Shown here: positions 1 to 10,508 of the stretch, in pieces
Numbering within the stretch: the stretch's first letter is position 1
Layout: each line of letters starts with the position of its first letter
From: Phragmites australis
Taxonomy: Eukaryota > Streptophyta > Magnoliopsida > Poales > Poaceae
Direction of reading: 5' to 3'
NCBI RefSeq assembly: GCF_958298935.1
Contig: NC_084921.1
Span: forward strand, 37,219,501-37,283,500
DNA length: 64,000 nt
The notes under the pieces: generated by a model
What the model was told of the DNA's origin: nothing
Databases searched by the model: none
What the model saw: the letters and a program-made list of their open reading frames with translations, nothing else
Program-made: the position numbers and the translations under genes

Positions 1-637
1 GGCGGATCCGCACCGAGGCTCGAGGCTGGCGTCAGGATGACGGCACGGCGGCACCCCCACATCTGCCGTTCGCAGGGTACGTACGTACACGTGGCGGCGC
101 GGATTGACGAGCTCGCGCGCGTTCGCACCGAGCAACCGGCGATGGCGGGTCCACCCGTTCCACGGCTGGTATTTGGAAGCGGTACATCCCATCTAACTGA
201 TTCTATAAAATTTTGTTTAATTTTTTTTATAAAATTCTATTTATATTATTTATCTCGTGATTCAATGATTGAACTGAAGAAAAAACACGCATCATTGTAG
301 AGAAATTTTTTAGAACAGGATCCATAAAACTTACATTCGATTTTCGATACATAAAATTAATTGATATTTAATCTACTTATTATATTAGTGATCGCGTCAC
401 AGATAATCTCCTTCCCGATATCTACGCTGGTTTTGTCGCAACGTCTGTCATTGTGTTCCCCGCGTGAACGTGAGCCAACGTGGGTGGGGCTTTTGGGTGT
501 CGAGGGAGACGGCACACGACAGGTGGTTGGCTGGCTGACCACCGGCCAACTTGTTACAGCTCAAAGTTTTTGTAGTATATAGCCCGTATAAACAATACTC
601 CTTGCTAGAGTTCTAGCGACATTCTATTTGTCCGGAG
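1..637. other. Left-edge region without a recognisable gene
   Basis: The first 170 bases are GC-rich and the rest is AT-rich. Short open frames occur on both strands, but none has a recognisable domain or plausible gene structure. I see no RNA gene here. It may be the end of a gene or repeat lying outside the window. Confidence 0.5.
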
Positions 638-877
638 CAAAAATTCAAAATTAGACAATATATATGAATGTATTTATTAAAATAGATAATATGTTATCGT
701 ATTTATAATTGTAGCATTCGTATTCGGCATATTATTTACCAAAAATAGAATTTCGGTACACCAAAATCCATTTTTATAAATAATACACCGAATACGGATG
801 CTACAATTATAAATACGATAATATATTATCTATTTCAGCAAATACGCTCATGCATGTTGTCTAATTTTAAATTTTTT
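638..877. mobile_element. MITE, copy 1 of a two-copy family
   Basis: A 240-bp AT-rich palindromic element. Its left arm starts near AAATTCAAAATTAGACAA and its right arm ends with the inverted counterpart TTGTCTAATTTTAAATTT. Inside each arm are further inverted segments around TAAAATAGATAATAT and the TTCGTATTCGG / CCGAATACGG pair, so almost the whole element can fold on itself. It has no coding capacity. A diverged copy lies at 24343-24695. The exact target duplication is not clear. The terminal sequence is compatible with a Mutator-type MITE, but that is inference. Confidence 0.8.
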
Positions 878-1038
878 CCTATATTTTTTCCCTTCTTTCT
901 TTTGGGTATCTTGACGTATAGATGTTCCCTTTCATAAAGCAAAACAAAAAACAAATGACAAATAATGTTTTGAGTTAGAAATTGGAAATCGCACGAGCTT
1001 AGCTTAATCGAGGTGTAAAACAAAGCTTAGTTTGATCA

Positions 1039-1633
1039 TGTCGAATATATGTACAAGGAATACATCATACACAGATAAGGTACGCCGTACACCTGATGGA
1101 CAACTCCGGATATTGCGGATCCAGATTTATGGGACCTAATATACTCGGAGATCATGAATACCTGTACTAGGAAGATCTCGATTGGGTTGACCGACTCGAG
1201 TACGAGTAGTATCCAAGCTAGATTAGACTCTCTAACCTTGACCGATAAGAAGAAGGGCTCTCTATCAACTACGGCTAAGATAGCACCAGGACCCCTTTCT
1301 AAGGTGGAGATCCTAACCACCAGAGGGATAGCTCACAATAGATCAACGCCTACACAACCCGACACAAGCATCCAGACCCTAGCCTTAGAGATACTCGACG
1401 ACCTCAACTCTAAATTAGTTTAGATCTGATCTACTCCATTATATTAGATTTAGCCACCTTGCTTGTATTCTAAACAATCTATATACAACATCATCTACAC
1501 AGAATGTAGGGTATTACTCCGCCTTGGAGGTCCGAACCTATATACATTGCGTGTCTTATTTCATGCTCGATCTCTAATCTCGAAGGTACCTTAGTTCAAT
1601 TAAGGACATAATATCAGGAACTAATTTTCAACA
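1039..1633 (+). repeat. 5' LTR of the Grande-like element
   Basis: 595 bp, from TGTCGAATAT to TTTTCAACA. It aligns with the 3' LTR at 17230-17840 over its length. It lacks about 17 bases near its start that the 3' copy keeps (after the shared GAATAT), which explains most of the length difference. The distal part carries the stretch GTAGGGTATTACTCCGCC, which is also seen in related form in the solo LTR at 38622-40086. Confidence 0.93.
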
Positions 1634-1634
1634 G

Positions 1635-1653
1635 TTGGCGCGTCAGGTAGGGG
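1635..1653 (+). other. Primer-binding site of the Grande-like element
   Basis: TTGGCGCGTCAGGTAGGGG begins two bases after the 5' LTR. This is the usual position and style of the tRNA primer-binding site in grass Ty3 elements, where TTGGCGCGCCAGGTAGGGG is common. One base appears changed. I did not assign the tRNA. Confidence 0.75.
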
Positions 1654-1679
1654 CATTCATCTGTTTTTCAAAATTGGTC

Positions 1680-3425
1680 ATGTCTCAAGTGCGCGTTCAT
1701 GTTGGATTCTCCGACATCGGCTTCTACGACTACTTCGAGTCGGCGACAATCATCTTCAAATCGCCTCCTGCTAGTTCAGAGGTCACCTTCGAAACAATGG
1801 CATATCACTGGGACGATAAAGGTAAACTGATCCACACAGGTATCATCGAGTTAGCCAATTGGACACATACCACGAGGTGGGACATCTCGAGTGGGATCCT
1901 AAGGAGCATAACGTTCTTCAGTTCATGGACATAGACAACGACAACGAGAGTCAGGAAAGTGGCGACGGTGGCTCCATCAACGACTGGAGCAGCCAAACAG
2001 ATCGATTTATATTTATGGCCGGAGCCAACGTCACACCCATCAAGCAAAATGTGGAGGATCCAGACACCATGATGAACGATGGTGAAAGAATCCCCACGGC
2101 TGAGGCTCTGCAGGCCCATGACACCGCCCATCATCGATGGGTGGAGGAAAATCAGGGGAACCCCGATATTCAACGACAACTTGGCCTGGGAATGCCTACT
2201 GTGCAGGTGGCGCCCCCACCCACAATGACTCCAAAATTGAGGGATGAACTCTCTCAACATAACGATCATGGAGCTACATCAGCTCGATCATAGCCAAGTC
2301 TATGTAGCAGTGTCTTTATTACTCTAGAAGCTAATGTCCAGGGAGCTCATATGATTCGGTGGTCCTTCCCTAAGTTGGATCTAACGAATCCTCTAACATC
2401 GATGGTCAATCAGCTCAAGACTACTCGATGCGGCTCAGAATTAGATAGCTCAAGTGAATAACCTGACAGCTCTAGGCACCCCAGCCAGCAAGGCGCTGGC
2501 TTAAGGAGTCACGGACGCAGACATCCTCAAGTCAAGGGATCCCAAACAGAAAGCTTGGGTGGTTAAGCTCAAGCACAGTCCTATGGGCTAGACTGTAACT
2601 GCCACATCCATATGTGCAGGAACCAGGAAGACCTAAGAAATCGCATCCCTCATGACAGGCACAATCTACGGAGGGTGATAGACAACAGTTGTTAGAAACA
2701 TCATGATGACGACTATCATTATAACGATTGCAGACCTCTAGGACGAGATGGTCGACATGACTCACCTGTTTGAAGGAATAGGCATAATAGTCCTCCCTCA
2801 TCTCCTCTTGAAGAATTCAATGGAGGCTGTGAAGCCTTCGCACCTGAGCTCCGGTCGATACAATAGCCCAAGAAATTCAAGGCGGGTCCGATCTAGAAGT
2901 ACGATGCATAGTTCAACCCCGATGAGTGGTTATAGATCTACACCACTATTATTCGAGTGGTTGGTGGAAAAAATAGGGTAATGGCCAATTACCTACTAGT
3001 TATTGAATTCTAGTTATTGAACCTACCGCCCAACTCGATCCGATTGTGGGCCAAGCTTGAGGTTCACTTCATCGCCAACTTCCAGGGAACGTTCGAGTGC
3101 CCAGGAACGAAAGACGACCTCCATCAGCTGAACCAAGGTAAGGACGAGTCTCTTCATGACTTCATTCGAAGGTTCAGTGACAGGCACAATACGATCCCGA
3201 ACATCTCTGACAGCTCGGTCATCATCGCCTTCAAGCGAGGCGTCAAGGACAAAGATCTGGCTGGGAAGCTTGCTACCCGAAATATCAATGTGGTGAAAGA
3301 ACTCTTTGAGCTAGCCGATAAGTGCGCAAAGCATGCTGAAGCCCAGACACACACCAAAAATCCTCAATATGGAAAGAACAATCCTAAGTCCTCAAAGAAT
3401 GAGGGGGAAGAAGAACAAATCTAGT
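1680..3425 (+). pseudogene. gag: Ty3 gag, degraded
   Basis: Capsid-type gag of the Grande-like element. A plausible start is the ATG at 1680. The reading frame then moves between frames at about 1860 and 2300-3010 because of indels and stops. The best preserved part is 3017-3424, which holds the retrotransposon gag core with the order LPPNSIRLWAKLEVHF, FQGTFECPG, DESLHDFIRRFSDR and IIAFKRGV, as in plant Ty3 gag. A downstream stretch (about 3520-3590) has a Cys-His cluster, CPVHQTNQHDFDECHVIK. It can no longer make a full protein. Confidence 0.85.
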
Positions 3426-3763
3426 GACAAGCACAAGGGTCCAGACACGACCATTACTGTGATCGATAGGAGCAATTCGCGCAACACTGAGGATAATAAG
3501 GGCCTAAGCCGTGGAGGCAAAAAGTGGTGTCCCGTCCATCAGACCAACCAACATGATTTTGATGAATGTCACGTTATTAAAAAGAAGCTCGATGACAAGC
3601 TTAAGGCTGCTATTGTTGATACCATAGCAAACAGGCCAAGCCAAACGCCAAAGACGATAAGCCTGAATTCAGCGAGGCTGATCAGAGATTGGCACATATC
3701 TTCAAAGGATCCACCTCGTACGAATCCAAGAGATAGTACAAAGCGGTCAAAAGGGAGGTCAAC

Positions 3764-4204
3764 TTGGCTCTGACCAAGCCTTCTCGATACCTCAAGTGGT
3801 TAGAAGTCCCGATCACTTTCGATCAAGCTGACCATCCAATCGCGATTTCACACCTAGGTCGGTATCCGGTTGTGGTCCACTCTACTATCCTCAACATCAA
3901 AGTCTATAGGACCTTGGTCGGTGGCGGTAGCTTGCTCAACCTCATCTTCGCCAAGACATTTGATAAGATGGGAATCCAAATGTCAGCGCTCAAGACAGGA
4001 GTTGTGCCTTCCCATGGTATAACTCCAAACTCATTGACCATGCCCCTTGGCCAGATCGAGTTACCGATCACATTTAGTAAGCCTGATAATTTCCGTACAG
4101 AGAAGCTAACCTTCGATATTGCGGATTTCGAGATGGCCTACAATGTAATCCTAGGTCGCCCAATGTTAGGTAGCTTAATGGCTATAGTGCACTACGCGTA
4201 CTAG
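3764..4204 (+). pseudogene. Ty3 aspartic protease domain, degraded
   Basis: A 146-codon open segment with the plant Ty3 protease pattern: LVGGGSLLNLIFAKTFDKMG in the active-site region and FEMAYNVILGRPMLG near the C-terminus. In relatives the active-site motif normally reads VDGGS. Here the Asp codon position (3920-3922) encodes Gly, so the domain would be catalytically dead even if translated. It lies between gag and RT, as expected for Ty3. Confidence 0.85.
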
Positions 4205-4629
4205 GAGCTCAAGATCCCAGACATTAATGGGGTCATAACCATCAAGGGAGATCAACGTGTAGTAGTCAAGTACGACAAGCAGAGCTTGGATATGATTGAA
4301 AACTTATGCTGCATGACAACTACATCAAGAAGTGCAGAGTCTGAGCGCCAGGAGCACCAAGCCGCCACCAAGGTCAAGGAATCCAAGCTCGTGAGCCTCG
4401 CTAAAGCCTCCAGGTCCGTTGACGCCGCCAGAGGTGAGAATAATGATGGTGCTAAGGATAGGAAGGCAAGTGGTGGCATCAAGGTAGTGCCCCTCGACTC
4501 ATCTGAACCATCCAAGACAGTCAAGATAGGGGTCGACCTTGATCCCAAATAGGAACTTGAGCTCATCGCTTTCCTCCAGGCAAACTAGGATGTGTTTGCA
4601 TGGTAGTCGTCCGACATGCCCGGGGTCCT

Positions 4630-5335
4630 ATGGAGGTGATCGAGCATCGACTAGCTGTGGAACCTAGTGCCAAACCTGTAGTGCAGAAGCAGTGAAGATT
4701 TGCAGAGAAGAAAACAAGCCATCCAGGTGGAGGTCAGTAAACTCCTAAAGACGGGCTTCATCTGAGATATTTGTCATCCTATATGGCTTGCTAATCCTAT
4801 CCTTGTGAAGAAATCCAATGGCAAATAAATAATATGTGTTGATTTCACCGACCTAAACAAAGTTTGTCCCAAAGATTCTTTCCTCTCCCTTGTATTGATC
4901 AAATTGTAGATTCTACCGCGAGTTGTGTAGTGGTATAGTTTCTAGATGCCTACTCGGGGTATCACCAAATTAGCATGGTAGTTGAGGATGAGAAAAAACC
5001 ATTTTTGTACCCCCTTTGGTGTATTTTGCTATGTAAAAATGCCTTTCGATTTGAAGAGTGCTGGTGCTACGTATCGATGGTGTATTCATAATTGTTCATA
5101 CCCCTAGATTGGGCGCAACGTTGAAGCTTATGTCGACGATATTATAGTTAAATATAGAACCAAAGATGCATTGATTGATGATCTCAAAGAAATATTCGAC
5201 AACCTTAGAAAGTATCGTATGATGCTTAACCTCGAGAAGTGCACGTTCGGCGTCCCGTCTAGCAAGCTTCTCGATTTCCTAGTGTCAAGTCGAGGCATTG
5301 AGGCCAATCCAGGCAAAATTGAGGCTCTCGACTAG
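4630..5335 (+). pseudogene. Ty3 reverse transcriptase, degraded
   Basis: Fragments in several frames, broken by stop codons, spell RT motifs in order: a VDFTDLNKVCPKDS segment near 4830-4880, a FLDAYSGYHQI segment near 4940-4975, and the catalytic YVDD at 5129-5140 followed by the LNLEKCTFGV segment near 5225-5255. These are standard Ty3 RT blocks. The YVDD aspartates are kept, but the frame is not. Confidence 0.9.
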
Positions 5336-5975
5336 ATGCAGTCACCTCGAACACTAAAGAAAGTTCAAAAACTGACAGGATGCATAGCAGCCCTTAGTCG
5401 ATTAATCTCCAAGATGGGCAAGCAAGGGATGTCTTTCTCCAAGTTGCTAAAGAAACACAACCGGTTTGAGGGAACCAAAGAAGAGAAGAAGGCTTTTCAA
5501 GACTTAAAAAGGTATTTATTGTCTCCGTTAATTTTGACCCCACCTAACGAAAAAGAGGAGCTCTTTCTGTATATTGCATCCACCTCACAAGTTGTGAGCA
5601 CGGTCCTAGTGGTCGAGTGGAAATGCCCCGAGAAGAAGGTCAAGATCCAGAAAATAATTTACTATGTAAGCAAAGTCCTACATGATGCTAAGCTACGATA
5701 CCCGCAAGTTTAGAAGTTGTTGTATGCAATCCTGCTAACTTCCCAGAAGCTACAACATTATTTCTAAGCACACAAGATCACCGTTGTAACGACGTATCTG
5801 CTTAAGGATGTCATATGCAATAGAGAGGCTATTGGACGAATTGCGTAATGGGCGATTGAGCATAATGAGTTTGATGTAGATTACGCACCACGCAAAAGCA
5901 TTAAGTCAGGAGTACTAGCAGAATTCATTATCGAATGGATAAACGTTGAGGAAACAAAGCCAAATGAAGCCAAAG
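5336..5975 (+). pseudogene. RT connection and retroviral-type RNase H, degraded
   Basis: An open segment at 5336-5713 continues from RT (LTGCIAALSRLISKMG is the usual RT thumb/connection block) and ends in a VLHDAKLRYPQ block typical of the Ty3 RNase H. A stop after 5713 and further stops interrupt it. The remainder (about 5760-5975) still resembles the family, but only in patches. Confidence 0.8.
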
Positions 5976-5979
5976 ATCA

Positions 5980-6421
5980 CTGGACGCTTTTTTTTGATGG
6001 ATTGCTCACGCTTCAGGGCTCGGGGGCTGGCATCATACTCAAGTCTCCAACAAGCGACGAACTTGGGTACATTGTTCAATTAGAATTTAAAGCTTCTAAC
6101 AATATTGCAGAATACAAAAGACTAGTAAACGGTCTTCTTATAGCTATATCACTTAGAATCAGGCGACCTCTCATGAAAGGGGACTCACGGCTTGTCATAA
6201 ATCAATTGCAAAAGGAGTACCAATGCTTAGACGACAACATGACAGCTTATTTGAGCGAAGTACGAAAGATCGAGCAAAAGTTCAAAGGGATAGAAGTCAT
6301 GCACATTCACAGAAGCAACAACTCCACCGCCGATGAACTCGTCGAGCTCGCTTCAGCTCATTCGCCCACACCTGTAGGATTCTTCATCGAAAAACTCTCC
6401 TCAAACCATTTGTCTCGATAG
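5980..6421 (+). pseudogene. Second, archaeal-type RNase H of the Tat lineage
   Basis: Directly after the first RNase H comes a second RNase H-like domain. Visible motifs are LFFDG (about 5987-6001), GSGAGIILKSPT, SNNIAEYKRLVNG, MKGDSRLVINQ and NNSTADELVELAS. The four acidic positions (Asp in FDG, Glu in AEY, Asp in GDS, Asp in ADE) are all present. A duplicated RNase H of this kind is an established marker of the Tat clade. The segment 6002-6421 is open, one of the better preserved parts of the element. Confidence 0.85.
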
Positions 6422-6529
6422 CTTCGAGCACAGATGCTTCCCAACTTGGCCAACAGTCTGGTCGGGTCAGCGAGGCAGAATCCACAGACACATAAGCTGC
6501 ACTACTCGAACACAAATCGACTTGGATGA

Positions 6530-7430
6530 CTCGATTCCGAGCCTATCTCGAAGGTCAATAGATCCCTGACGATGATGCGTCTGCAGAGAAAATTCCTCGT
6601 AAGTCCAAACTATATGCTCTGGTAGACGGCAAGCTCTTCCAAAAGAGGAGTAATGAAATCTTGATGAAGTTCATCACTCAGGAAGAGGGCAATAAGATAT
6701 TGCTCGATATCCATAGAGGCATGTGTGGTAATCATGCGTCTTACCGCACTTTGGTTGGAAAGGTTTTTCGCGAGGGATTCTATTGGCCGACTACCCTCCA
6801 GGATGCTTCTGAGCTAGTAAAAAAGTGCGAAAGATGCCAAATTTTTGGAAGGCAGACCACTCGATCAGCATAAGCTCTGCAAATAATTCCTCTTTCTTGG
6901 CCTTTCTCCATCTAGGGCTTGGATATCTTAGGACCATTCTCAAGGGCCCAAGGTTGTTTCAAATTCCTTTTTGTGGCTATCGACAAGTTCACTAAGTGGA
7001 TTGAGGCCGAACCTGTAGGAAATATAACTGTAGGAAATATAACTGCAGAAGTGGCTAAAAAGTTCACGAGGAACGTAATTACTTGATTTGGCATTTGCAT
7101 CGGATAATTATAGATAATGTTAGCCAGTTTAGAAGCGGAACCTTTACTGCATTCTGTGAAGAATTTGGCATCAAAACTTAATTCGTGTAAATAGCTCACC
7201 CTCAAAGTAACGATTAGGTTGAGCACACCAATGGTATAGTCTTGCAGGGTATCAAAACTCAGGTTTTCGACAAGCTGAAGGCTTACTCGTTGGGTTAAGG
7301 AATTTCCCTCAGTACTATAGGCCGTTCGCACCTCAACTAACAGGGCTACTGGTGAAACTCCTATCTTTTTAGTCTACGGAGTAGAAGTAATGCTTCCGAC
7401 TGAAATGCAGTTTGGATCGTCGTGAGTGGA
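6530..7430 (+). pseudogene. Ty3 integrase, degraded
   Basis: The zinc-binding N-terminus lies in 6661-6873 (HRGMCGNHASYRT and later CERCQIFGR), giving the HHCC pattern. The catalytic core follows from about 6900 with LDILGPF and FVAIDKFTKWIEAEP. The distal GETPIFLVYG block at about 7345-7375 marks the end of the core. At about 7016-7045 a 15-bp segment (TAGGAAATATAACTG) is tandemly duplicated. Several stops and shifts break the frame. Confidence 0.85.
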
Positions 7431-9507
7431 AAGTTACTCGGAAGAGGTGCAAGAGAAGTTACTTTGATGGACATTTTGTTCCCTCTCCTATTCGACCTCT
7501 CACTCAATTTCTCTTCATTAGAGGAAACGATGATGACTCTTGGCGGAACCATGGCGATAGGCCATGGGGTGAGAGATCCTACTTATTTAATTTCTGGACA
7601 TTGCTTGGGAGACTACGGTGGAGTGAAAGCCATGGTTTTAAGTTCTATGAGTTCTACTGAGTAGTGCATAGGGAGCAGAGAAGGAGATTAGGGGTGAAAA
7701 CGAACGGCTTCGGGTCCCCCTATGTATAGGCATGGGAGTGGGTCGAACGGAAAGGTTTGGAGCTGTCAAGATCCGATAACAACATTTGAAATTCCAAGGT
7801 CGCCTCGGGTGCGAGTGATTCAAGGCTGACGAGTCGGGCAGAAGCCGAGACGCTTCCAAGGAATTGTGGTGCGTCCAATAACACGTTAAATCAAAGGTTG
7901 TGGTAAAAACGAGCACAAATGGGAGGGTTGTTTTAATTCTCACCTACCCGACTATTCAAATTCACTCGATGACCATTACATAACCACAACCATACACTCG
8001 TAGGTTTACACCTTTGAGCATAATGAGTCAATGCTTACGCTCTACTTTCCACTCAATCCAGTCATTGAGTAGAGAGTCAGAGACTAAATCGCATAAATTT
8101 GATGCTTATGCTTCACTCTCTATTTAAATATCATTATAACCAGAGATCCAGGAGTTATATTGTTTACTGTTAGTGTTGATGCTCTGCTTCTACTCGAACT
8201 CAATTATTGAGCAAAGAGTCAGGAGCCATGTTGGGTTTTTTTTATGCTACGTCTCTACGCTCTGTATTGATTATCACATCAAATAGAGAGTTAGGGGAAA
8301 CATCGCATGCTTTCAATGATGCGGCTCTAATCTCCACTCGATCCAGTCGTCGAGCAGAGAGTCAGGGGCTATGTCATATACTTTCGATGGTACATGTATG
8401 TTTTTTCTTACTCTCGGATCATGAAACCTTCTCCTCAACCAGAGAGTTAGGGGCTACATAGTAATATCATATTCTATAAATACATATTTTTTTTAATACA
8501 CATTTTTTTCAAATGTTTATCTGGCTTTGCATCGACTACATTGGATAGAACTAACAGAGGCGTATGTTGAGTTGACGACAAACAACTATACCTCATAAGG
8601 CATAACAACCTAAGAGATTGTCAGACATCTCATGCTTAACGGCCAACAGGGTTCTGAAGTTCTAGTCGGTCTTGTATGTGTTCTCCATCGAGTTTATGTT
8701 CGCACGCTGGTCAAATACATTAGTTGGCTAAAAGTTTGCAAAAATCATCTTGTTATTTTTCTCTTTTTAGTTTTATACTAGTCCTTTTCTTATTCTTGAG
8801 TATACTTGGAGTGGTCACTCAGGGTCCAACGCATTTAATAATATGTCTAGTTGAGTTTTCAAGTATCGACGGATATTTGATAAATAGGTTTCGAGGATGG
8901 TTTTAGTATGTACTAATCGGTTTTTGCATCTACTTATGCTAACTCTATTTCATCAACAAGGGAATATTGTAAGAGCATATTGGAAAAGCAAAATAATAGT
9001 AATGTTGATGAGGACATGGCTCATTCGGATATGAACAACACTGCTAATAATTCTCAATTCGTACAAGGGCCAATTACAAGAGCACGTGCGTGACAATTAA
9101 ACCACCAGGTGAATTCGTTCCTCCCTGTTCATACCTTCTTGGATAGATTCTACTAAATTCTTATGATGTTTTATTCCTTAGGAATTTGGGACAAGCATCA
9201 CAAGCTCACATGGACATTATCACTTGAGTGCCAAACCTACTCGAACTCTAAGTCGAGCTCAAGTCAGATTCCAAATTCGGCTCGGAATATCAGGACATCA
9301 CATCAGTAAAACGGACATAATTCTCGCATACAAAGTCCGATTGAGGCTATCTTGGACTTGCTGAAAAGCTTATGAAGAGTCCTTTCCAATGGATCTATGC
9401 TCGACCAAATATTCCTTATTGTTTAGTCAGTGTCAAAGGAATAAGGTGCTGAATCATGGTTTTTGACCTTGCCAGGTCATGTAATCCTGTTGGGGTCAGA
9501 GTCCAGG
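7431..9507 (+). other. 3' non-coding region of the Grande-like element, first part
   Basis: No recognised coding domain occurs between integrase and the nested solo LTR. The stretch 8030-8460 holds five or so degenerate tandem repeats. Each has the core GAG(C/A)(A/G)(A/G)AGAGTCAGGGGCTA, preceded by an ACTCGATCCAGT-like segment, with spacing of roughly 70-140 bp. Long 3' spacers with such repeats are typical of Grande-like elements. The remainder is plain AT-rich sequence. Confidence 0.6.
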
Positions 9508-10313
9508 TGTAACATCCTGAGTTTAAGCCTGCCAATTAGTACAAATTCACTCCAAATTGAAACTTTTTAGGGTAAATTAGGCTGATTAAGATTAAGAAAA
9601 TAGGAGTGTGGATGTATATATATACAAGTATATGTATACATTCGTAATTGAGAGTTATGCTAAGTTGCAACAGTATACGAAGTGCACTAGGATCAAATTC
9701 AAAATAACCTCTGCATTAAGTTGGTTCTTGTGCCTTAGTTGAGAATTTTTAGGGTTCCTTAGGTGGAGGTTTGAAATTGAATGACTCCCACTTTCAAATA
9801 TACTTTTAGATTCTATTCAGCGCAAATCCAAATTTTAGTTGGATCCTTTGGTTCAAATCATCTTGAAGATCTCGAGATCCAAGTTCAAATATTCAAAATA
9901 GAGTTGTTGAATCCAAAGTCAAAACCAAATTCAAATTCTCCAAATTTGAATTATTCCAAAACCTTTTCTTTCTCTCTTTCTTTTTCTCCTTCCATTTTAC
10001 TTTTTCTCCCCGGGCCGGCTTTCCCCTTCCCTCTCTCTTCTTGGCCCAGCCGGCCAGCCCGGCCTCCTCTCTCCCACGCGCTGCGCCCGGCCCAGCTTGC
10101 CGCGTCGTACCGGCCCACTCACGCGCGCGCACTCATACGCCCTCGACGGTCCGCTGAGCCACGCATCGCTGATCCGCCCGCACGCGCCCGCGCGCCTCTC
10201 CTTCCTTCTCCCCTCCAGCGCGACGACGACATCGCCGGTCGCCGTCTCTCCGGGAAATATCTCGCGCACGCCCGACCACTCTCCGCAGTCCCCACTCACT
10301 CTTCGCTCCCGCT

Positions 10314-10339
10314 CTCTCTCTCTCTCTCTCTCTCTCTCC
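10314..10339. repeat. (TC)n microsatellite in the solo LTR
   Basis: A run of about 12 TC units inside the GC-rich promoter-proximal part of the solo LTR. Confidence 0.9.
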
Positions 10340-10498
10340 CTGCTACCCATGCCTCTGCACCGTGATTTTCGCGGCCAACGCGCTGGCCGGCGCAGAGTGC
10401 CCATGCTCCGGGGAAAATGGTGGGCGCCGGCCGCCACCTCGCCACCGACGTCCCTGTGACGCTAGCTCGTGAACCGCCTCCCCGTGCCTTCCCTCCCG

Positions 10499-10508
10499 TC
10501 TATAAATA
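10499..10508 (+). promoter_or_regulatory. TATA box of the solo LTR
   Basis: The sequence CTATAAATAG is followed by a pyrimidine-rich stretch (about 10518-10540), a typical plant polymerase II core promoter. It lies about 1 kb into the LTR, where the U3/R border would be expected. Confidence 0.6.
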
